Program-made: the position numbers and the translations under genes
Shown here: positions 57,193 to 64,000 of the stretch, piece by piece
Layout of the letters: every line of letters begins with the position of its first letter
How positions within the stretch are numbered: position 1 is the first letter of the stretch
DNA from: Cladophialophora immunda
Lineage: Eukaryota > Ascomycota > Eurotiomycetes > Chaetothyriales > Herpotrichiellaceae
Reading direction: 5' to 3'
Assembly (NCBI RefSeq): GCF_000835495.1
Contig: NW_015622543.1
Span: 3,076,463 to 3,140,462 of the forward strand
DNA length: 64,000 nt
Notes under the pieces: model-generated
Database searches by the model: none
What the model was told of the DNA's origin: nothing
The model's input: the letters and a program-made list of their open reading frames with translations, nothing else

Positions 57193-60017
57193 CTATCCGT
57201 ATTGCATAACGTCCGGCAAGATCCTCAGGTTCGGGTCGATTCCCGGTAGGTATTGGTTGTCTGGGGCGAAGGGGAGGAGCATCTCATTGCCGATCTGGTC
57301 GTTGCCTTGGAAATCAAAGAGTGTGGAGATGTCGGACAGTCCCATTGCCCAAGAAGAGCATTGTATGTCGTTCAGGTCCAGGATGGTGTCGGGGATGGGA
57401 TCTATCGACTCGAAGCTGGCCGTGGGGAGTGTCCCGGAAGATTGGCCGTCGGGTAATTCTAACGGTGGTGGCGCGGAATTTGGAAGCTTCGTGGCGCCAT
57501 GTTGGTCTGAGGATCCTACGCCGGATAAGCGTGCGGTTCGATCGAGGTTACTGTGTTGACGTGGTGCGTGGGAGACTGTCAGAAGCTCCTGGTCGGTCGA
57601 TAAACGTCGCCGCTTCGACGCGGGGTCAGAGTCGGAAGAATGTCGAGAGTGAGGGCGTCGTGCGCTGCTCGCTGTTGACGGTGAGATGGGGTAGACCGGC
57701 GTGTTGGGTGGCGTCGGCAAGTCATTGAAGTCGATATCGAGCCGCTCCATCTCGCGCTTGACGACGTGGCACATCACCTCGGCCGGGCTGTAGACCTGGG
57801 ACATCTCCCGTAGCTGCTCCGTCAGTGTGTAGAGGTGGTGCAACCCCGAGTTGCGCTTTCCTGCCTCGTTGCTGACTTTGATGGTGGACATCAAGGCCAG
57901 GAGAGCGGTGCCGCCTTGTTGAAGAGCGAAGACGCCGGTTTCGCAGGTGCCGAATCGTTTCTGGTAGGTTGAAAAGCCCTGAGCGATCTTCATGGCTGCG
58001 TTCATAGTGATTGATCGAGCCAGGTGTTGCAACGCGCTGACATTGCCGCTATCGCTGGTCTCTCTGTTAAATACGTGAGACTGTTCCATCTCTACCCCCA
58101 AGGCATCCTCGTATCGTCCGTATGGCCCATGAAGATTGAGTTGGGCGACATGGAACTGTTGACTTGACAAACGGTGAGCCAAATGCCCCAGAAGCAGATA
58201 CAGGTTGTTGACCTCGGGGAATGAGATCCCATTTCAACAGCGGCGTAAGAATGGCGTGCTGCTTGAGTTTTGTAGAAATCAATATCGAAGGGAATGACTT
58301 ACTGCATTATGAAGAAGAGACGCGGCCCATCTCTGATGTTTTCTTCTGTCCACGCAAGACGTGGGGGAAGCATGGTATACCAAGACTTCAACTTTGCATC
58401 CAACGCGGCGACGTCTATCAAACGATCTTCATCGGCAATTCTCCCGAGACTGAGCCTCGGCTGTGCTAGGGCTTGAATTCTCGAACTGAGCTCGGAAAGC
58501 TCAAGGAGAGCATCCAATATCTGCCCCTGAATATCCTCATGTGTGGGCAGCGACTCGTTTATGGACTTCCCGTGCAACACTGAGCCATCCTTGACGTGGG
58601 AGATGCGGTTGGCCAGGCACGAGCTTGAAATATCGGCGATTTTCATGTTCGTCGGTCGTTCCACATACAGCGCCCACGCCTGATCATAGAGCAAGCACGA
58701 ATGGAGCAAGTCTTTGCGGAACTTCGTCTCCGCCTCGGACAGTTGAAACCTCGAACAGTCCAGATTCAGGCCGAAATCGAAAGCCAGCCGGCAAGACGTG
58801 GCTATGTGCATGGCCGCCAGATCGTCCCTGCCGTAGGCACATTCCAGGTCGCTCAAGACTAGCATCGCTTGGATGATGGTGAGGCCCTGTGGATCTTCGA
58901 GTTCCCTGTCCAAGAGAAATTTCGCCTCTCGCTGGAAAACACTGTATGTGTCGCTGAGGGTGACTTGTTGCATCCCCCGCCGGGTCTTGTCCGCAAATCG
59001 AAAACCCATGGCCAGACAAGCAAGATGGAGGAAACCGGAATAGTAGGTCGAGCCTCCACTGGCTTGGTCGTTACGGAATGCCTGCTGATCAATGACACAT
59101 AGCGTGCTGTTGTATCGGCTCCAGAAGAGGTCCATGAGATAGCTCTCCAGATCCGTGGGGATATCGGCGAGGATCTTGTAGGAATGCTTGTCCAGTTGAG
59201 ACGGCTCGAGCGCCCCCTGGCCGTTCGAGCTTAGATATCTCTTGTAGCAGGTAGAAGGACTGAAGTAGTGGATACGGCCCTTTCTTTTGTCATAAATAAA
59301 ACGGTCAGGGCCATAGATTAGATTCCACACGGTATCCTGTCTGTTGCCGAGCTGGTATGGCTCGGAAGAGCTTCGTGGACGCACTGCGCTGTGAAGTTTG
59401 ATTTGCTCTCGAGCGGACGGCTCCCGAACAGTCTCCATGCAAGCGTCAGCTGAGGCAGGTGAGCCTTGGATGCGTTCTTCCTCGAGGCTTGTCTGTGCAG
59501 CATCTTCTAAGCTGCTAGTGGCTTGAACCCGAGATTTATTGGCAGTCGAATCTGTACTCAGTGCTGGCTGTCCACCACGCAGGGAGATATTTCGTCGATG
59601 CTGCTGCGTCGGTTGGGCTTGGGTAACGCTGTGTTGGAATTGAGGAGGTTCGTGTCCAGCCTCCCGCAGCCGTTGCTCGAGGGATTGGATGTTTTCGAGC
59701 AGCGAATTTAAGTAGACCTTGGACTTTGGCCTTCTGTAGTCAGTCCAGGCTCTTCCGTTCTGACTGCTGATAATATGCCGCCGCAACCTACCTCTTACGG
59801 TCATCCAAAGCCTGGAACGTGCACTCCATACCTTTGCTTTGGCAATAGTCGCACGACGCGTGTCCGGGGTCCACGATGCACTGCATTATACAGTTGGTCA
59901 ACACTCCAAAGAGTCTTATCAAGAGAATTTAATACGACGAACCTTGGTGCGCCGAATGCGACAGGCGGTACACGCCGCCGATGCTCGAGATTGCGGATCT
60001 GTAGTGCGAGGAGTCAT
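57193..60017 (-). CDS. Zn2Cys6 transcription factor with fungal TF domain
   Basis: Exons (minus): 59943..60017, 59792..59880, 58303..59733 and 57193..58162; 854 aa. The binuclear cluster is Cys16, Cys19, Cys26, Cys35, Cys38 and Cys45 (CTACRIRRTKC then CDYCQSKGMEC), followed by KSKVYLNSLLENIQSLEQRL, a likely coiled-coil dimer element. The middle homology region contains SYLMDLFWSRYNSTLCVIDQ and CAYGRDDLAAMHIATSCRLA, typical of Fungal_trans. The C-terminal third is Ser/Pro-rich with a basic SKRRRLS segment and a possible acidic activation tail. Intron 1 uses an atypical GTTCGT donor and intron 3 (58163-58302, 140 nt) is longer than most here; its acceptor is the least certain border. The gene lies amid the SDR, hydrolase and dehydrogenase genes and may regulate them. 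Confidence 0.87.
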
Positions 60018-61484
60018 AGTCTGAGGTGATATTGCACAGAGGACAATCAAAAAGCCCAAGTTGGGAACAGCAGGCACACTACCTGCATTTCATGGGGAGA
60101 AGCCGTGGTACAGGAGTTGAAGAAATGAGAATAGAGCATCCTCAGGTAGGCGGAAGAAAAAGCATCCAAGGCGCAGCTCCAGGCGAGGGGCTTAGTCTGC
60201 TGGGGATTCCACGATCCAGACAATGCACAATGTGGGCATGTGGACAACAACGGGGGTTGCGGGGTAGAAGCGGGCCTCTTTGGTGAGCTGATGGCTCCAT
60301 CAGATGCTTCTCTAGCGACGGAAAAGAGACAGAACTAAAAGTTGCGAGCCTAGCTAGACCCTGATGCATTGACGCGGCTGACCCATGGACTTTCGGAACT
60401 CTGACCTGCGGAAAAAGGAAATATTCGCGACGGTGACAGTTGCAGAGACTGTGGAGTCGGAACTTGAACCTGCAAGGGGCAACTACACGGGGGAATCTGG
60501 CGAATTGTCTTGCGTTCTACTCGCTGGTTAGAGAATACCACCTCGACCGATTAAGGATCTACCTGGTCCCAAAAAAGAGGTATAATACAAGCACATAGCT
60601 GCATTCTAAGCCGGACAATGCCAGCACGCTTCTTCACCCTGCTTCACTTCTCGCTATATGTAGAGCACAACCTAAAGCAGTTTAAGATCTTCTCACGGCC
60701 GGTGGGGTTCTGCTGTCCGTGCGACTTCTGGAGATATCAGCTTGAGACCGCCGGTAAATATGGAACACCAAGATCAAAGCCTTGTGCATCTTCAGCGCAA
60801 TTCGCACTGCACAAGCACATCCAAGTCTTGTAAAGAGGTGGCTAGGTTGTTCTCAGAGGTTGTTGAGTACGAACTTGAAGTGGCCGAGCTGTTCTGATTC
60901 CTGTTTATTTCTCTGGTCATGGTGGAGAGCCCCTAGAGGACTCAGATACCACAGCGCCAGGCTCGGTCTCATTGCGAAGGTCGTGAGATTGTATTGCTGA
61001 CTGCTGCACCATCTGTCGATGGAGTTCAGCTCCAAAATCAGCATGTGGAAGACGGTCCCTCTAAAGTGGAAAAGACCTGGGGCGTTTGGGTCTGACTCCG
61101 TGTCTCGATATCAGGGGGTGCTTAGAATGGTGTTGCTTACGTCGCCCGGGCGGGAAAGTCCCGCCTAAGGAAAACAATAACCGACGAAGGACATTCATAA
61201 CAAGCTCTATACCTCGGAGATAACATGGCTTCAGAGCCAGCCACCGAGCAATACGGAGGCATGCATTGCACAATTCAGAAGTATACCTATTCTAGCGTGA
61301 CATTTGCCTCGAGTTATGCTCCACAACTGGAGAGGTTGGCGTCTCCGGAGCTTGACTTGTTTCCTTCAACAGATATTTATGCAAGAGGTAGGGCGCAAGT
61401 TATGTTGTTGCTCGGCCCCGTCGATAGAACAGAATCTCTGCAGGCAACGGTCTGCATGGCAAATATACAGATCCCAGCTAGAGC
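60018..61484. other. Intergenic, regulator promoter
   Basis: About 1.5 kb between the dehydrogenase stop and the regulator start, both minus strand. It must hold the regulator promoter. Frames up to 87 codons have no motif. A weak tRNA-like B-box on the minus strand near 60465 fails to form the T-stem. Confidence 0.5.
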
Positions 61485-63158
61485 TTAGAGCTTGGAACTT
61501 ATGCTCCCAGGTTCTGGAAAATCTTGGGTCAATAGAGTCTCCAATTCGCGAGTATTGACCATCCTGGGACTTAGATCACTCAGACTTGTGGCGCCTAATA
61601 GCCGCATTGCCGTCACGATTTCGTCGTTGAGCACTGTTCCAGAACAGAGTTAGAATTCCATGTAGGAGACTTTGAAAATGTCTGAGGACACCGGGATCCC
61701 AAGATTCGAGGTGCAGCAGCGAGGACAGAACTTACTTTCGATCGCCCTGTGCACGCCTTCCGTACCATACGCACTGAGAGCGTACATGAAAGGGCGCCCT
61801 AACCCAACTCCGGTAGCCCCAAGACAGAGAGCTTTGAGAATATCTCCTCCTCGGCGGACGCCGCCATCCAAGAGGACCTGACATCTGCCGAGCACTTCGG
61901 GGTACGATCGCCGTATCTCCATCAGAGCCCCGAGAGCAGAAGTCGCCGAATCGAGCTGGCGTCCACCATGGTTGCTCAGGTAGATGGCATCGACTCCCAA
62001 GTCGCAAGCAATTTTGGCATCCTCGGCCGTTAAGATCCCTTTCAAGCATATAGGGCCAGCGTTTTGCCAGGCATCCTTGATCCAAGATAAGTCTTCCCAG
62101 TTTAGTGTTGCTGAGTGAGGCGCGCGCAGGACTGCTTCGGGATCTGGATTGGCCAGCGCTGTCCTCCAAGGGCTGAGATATAGTTGGCCGTTATTCAGCG
62201 CCTCTTTTATTTTGAACCTGTCGTCATCCTCTCTGATTCCCACCACGTTTGTGTCCACGGTAATAACAAGCGCTTTGTATCCCAAGTCTCGGGCACGCCG
62301 GATGTTGTCGAGAGTCTCGCGCCGGGATCTTTTCACGTACAACTGAAAGAAGAGGCAACCGCCACTTGCCTCTGAAGCAAGGCAACCCGCAAGGACATCA
62401 TGAGAGACCGATGAAGAGTTGCTTGGACAGTACGGAACATTGGCTCGAGCAGCTCCTCGAACAAGACAAAGCTCTCCATCGGGATGGCCCAGTCTGGCCA
62501 ATGCGCAAGGCGCAATGAAGAATGGGAGACTGCTGTGGAAGCCCAGAATTGTCCGTCGAGTGTCGACCTTTTGCACGTTCCTCATAATCCGTGGCTGGAA
62601 CCGGATTCGCTTCCAATCGTCCATGTTGTGAGCGTAAGTCCGCCTGTCCTGCGCCGCAGAGGAGTAATAAATCCATGCGCGCTCAGGGAGAAAGCCTTTG
62701 GCTGCGAGCTCCAGATCATTCAAGTTTAGACACATGTCAATAGACGCGAGACCTCGATCTGCACTGCGCGTAACACCGGTCTTCCCCTTTGTTTCCTCCG
62801 CCGCTGCGATGTAGTGTTCGACTTGACCAAGATTTCTATCTATCTCATATCAGTAATCATCCTCTCCGTCATGGATTTGGTCCAGGTACCTTTTGGGAGC
62901 GTCTTTTCGATGGTGCCGGGAGGATGTATCGCATCATACTCTTCCGTCGCATCCTATTCACTCCTTTAGCTCACTTCTTAGCCATGTCATGACTGCCGAC
63001 CTCTGACTTCGACTTACCTTTCCTGCATATCGCAGAATCGATGCTGCACCGCCAGGATGCTTGTCCAGAAAATCAGAAAGATCATACACAGATCCGTGGA
63101 TAATGACCCAACAAGACGCTTGATTGTCATGTTTTCGCACTTCGTCGATGCTTAGCAT
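61485..63158 (-). CDS. Flavocytochrome b2-type FMN dehydrogenase with C-terminal SKL
   Basis: An FMN-dependent 2-hydroxy-acid dehydrogenase fused to a cytochrome b5 domain. Exons (minus): 63018..63158, 62890..62953, 61736..62839 and 61485..61633; 485 aa. The b5 domain starts MLSIDEVRKHDNQASCWVII. Heme ligands are His34 in DKHPGG and His57 in IHPPG, the second in exon 2. The FMN barrel shows WIYYSSAAQD, FIAPCALARLGHPDGE, FFQLYVKRSR, VITVDTNVVG, GPICLKGI, SNHGGRQLD (catalytic His) and LLDGGVRRGGDILKAL. The C-terminus, in the last exon, is GSISSKL, a canonical PTS1. The start has no presequence. Yeast Cyb2 is mitochondrial, so peroxisomal targeting would be unusual. A longer N-terminus from 63233 (basic, WTVSRRGRTK) is possible and could act as a presequence. 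Substrate: L-lactate or another 2-hydroxy acid. Confidence 0.93.
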
Positions 63159-63506
63159 CTTCGTTCGACCTCTCCTTGAGACAGTCCAAGGAATCTGTCG
63201 TCCCTTGAACCCAATTGCAGTGTCTCGAAGCACGTTACTTCGTTACTTCTCAACCATGACAGTCTTGGAAAGGCCCCAAATATCCATATGAGCCAACATG
63301 CACGTGAGCTGTGCCTAATGTGATCGATCAAGCGGGCTTGCACCTGCACAAAAAGGAAAAGGCGTATGAATCAGGATGGCTCATGCACAGACAGGGTTTA
63401 GGAAATCTCCGAGCCCATGGTCCGCTCACCCGCCAGGCTGATTTGCGTTTTTGGATTCATTTGCTATATCCTCCTAGAACCGCCGCTAGAAGTTGATTGG
63501 CTTCCA

Positions 63507-63568
63507 TTCCGCCATGATTTCCGCCATCATTCCGCCATCAAGATTGACGCCGGCTATCATTTTCCGCC
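63507..63568. promoter_or_regulatory. Cluster of four TTCCGCC / GGCGGAA motifs
   Basis: TTCCGCC occurs at 63507-63513, 63519-63525, 63530-63536 and 63562-63568, read as GGCGGAA on the minus strand, about 350-410 bp upstream of the flavocytochrome start. CGG-containing repeats are typical contacts of Zn2Cys6 regulators, and such a regulator is encoded two genes downstream. Binding is inferred. Confidence 0.5.
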
Positions 63569-63682
63569 TAGTTGATTGCGTGGCAAAGAATGTTACCCGC
63601 CTCGGCGCAACCCCTAACATGCGAAAGTCCTAGAGGAATTACTCTTGTTTCGCACGTGGTCAGGATCAGGTAAAGCGGATGG

Positions 63683-64000
63683 TCAACATGCGCTCCACGC
63701 ATTGTCCACCGGGACTATCACCCCGTTGACATTGCGGGATGCTTCCACCGAAAGAAACAGGATCGCGTTTGCAATGTCGTCGGTGGAGATACTTTGGCTT
63801 CCATCACGAGCGTGGTTCAACTGATGAAAAGGCCTGTTTCGCAAATGTTAGTTCATCGGTCAAGTAGGACTCCCGGCATGGATCAGCACAACGCCACAGA
63901 GGGCAAATACACGTACGTCATCATATCCAACGACTCTTGGTCGAAGTTCTCTTTCCGGATGGAATCTTTGATGTTGGTTGGAACCCCTTCATACAAAGGT
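63683..64000 (-). CDS. Short-chain dehydrogenase/reductase, C-terminal part
   Basis: Two minus-strand exons are visible, 63917..>64000 and 63683..63833, joined by an 83-nt intron (63834-63916, GTACGT donor). The gene continues past the right edge. The spliced end reads KENFDQESLDMMTPFHQLNH, then STDDIANAILFLSVEASRNV and NGVIVPVDNAWSAC. This is the standard SDR C-terminus (DIANAVLFLASDEAS...NGVVLPVDGG) with GG replaced by NA. The catalytic part lies outside the window, so activity and cofactor cannot be judged. It is on the same strand as the flavocytochrome, hydrolase, regulator and first SDR gene and is the most upstream member seen of that group. Confidence 0.82.

Noticed and set aside
60440..60540. 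tRNA-like sequence on the minus strand with a GGTTCAAGT B-box
   Set aside because: The flanking bases do not pair as a T-stem and no acceptor stem can be drawn.

Overview
The window reads as a chromosomal segment of a filamentous ascomycete (Pezizomycotina). Protein genes carry many short introns (about 47-140 nt) with GT..AG borders and CTAAC/CTGAC-like branch sites. Several genes are recognisable fungal orthologues: the AspB/Cdc3 septin, Cyk3, Pwp2, glutamine-dependent NAD+ synthetase, and a giant DUF3638/DUF3645 protein. The septin is closest in style to Eurotiomycetes such as Aspergillus, but I cannot fix the order from sequence alone. Exon borders below were worked out by hand from reading-frame continuity and family alignment from memory. 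Start/end give the coding span and exon lists are in the evidence.

Left part (1-12.4 kb). A 5'-truncated, divergent glutamate-cysteine ligase and an allantoate-permease-type MFS transporter are followed by about 6.8 kb of repeat-rich, gene-poor DNA. That stretch holds two 20-bp tandem arrays in opposite orientation, a GIY-YIG-like/GATA-finger-like ORF interrupted by an in-frame stop, an acidic repeat ORF, a decayed second copy of the finger module, and a roughly 100-bp minisatellite. It looks like a decaying accessory island.

Centre (12.4-43 kb). Mostly housekeeping: a large fungal membrane protein of HET-like character (minus), cyk3, a methyltransferase, an alpha/beta hydrolase, a 19-exon NAD+ synthetase, a NADH pyrophosphatase, a METTL25-like protein, pwp2, the aspB septin, an AIG2-like cyclotransferase, a small secreted Cys-containing protein and a WW-domain protein. 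NAD+ synthetase and NADH pyrophosphatase are neighbours on the same strand. pwp2 and aspB share a 375-bp divergent promoter.

Right part (43-64 kb). A giant protein of about 3110 aa is encoded almost entirely in one 9.06-kb exon behind a GC-AG intron. Its C-terminal third carries helicase-like motifs. The last 10.3 kb hold five consecutive minus-strand genes: SDR, metallo-beta-lactamase hydrolase, Zn2Cys6 regulator, flavocytochrome b2-type dehydrogenase ending in SKL, and another SDR cut by the window edge. This arrangement looks like a small catabolic or detoxification cluster with a built-in regulator; that function is inferred.
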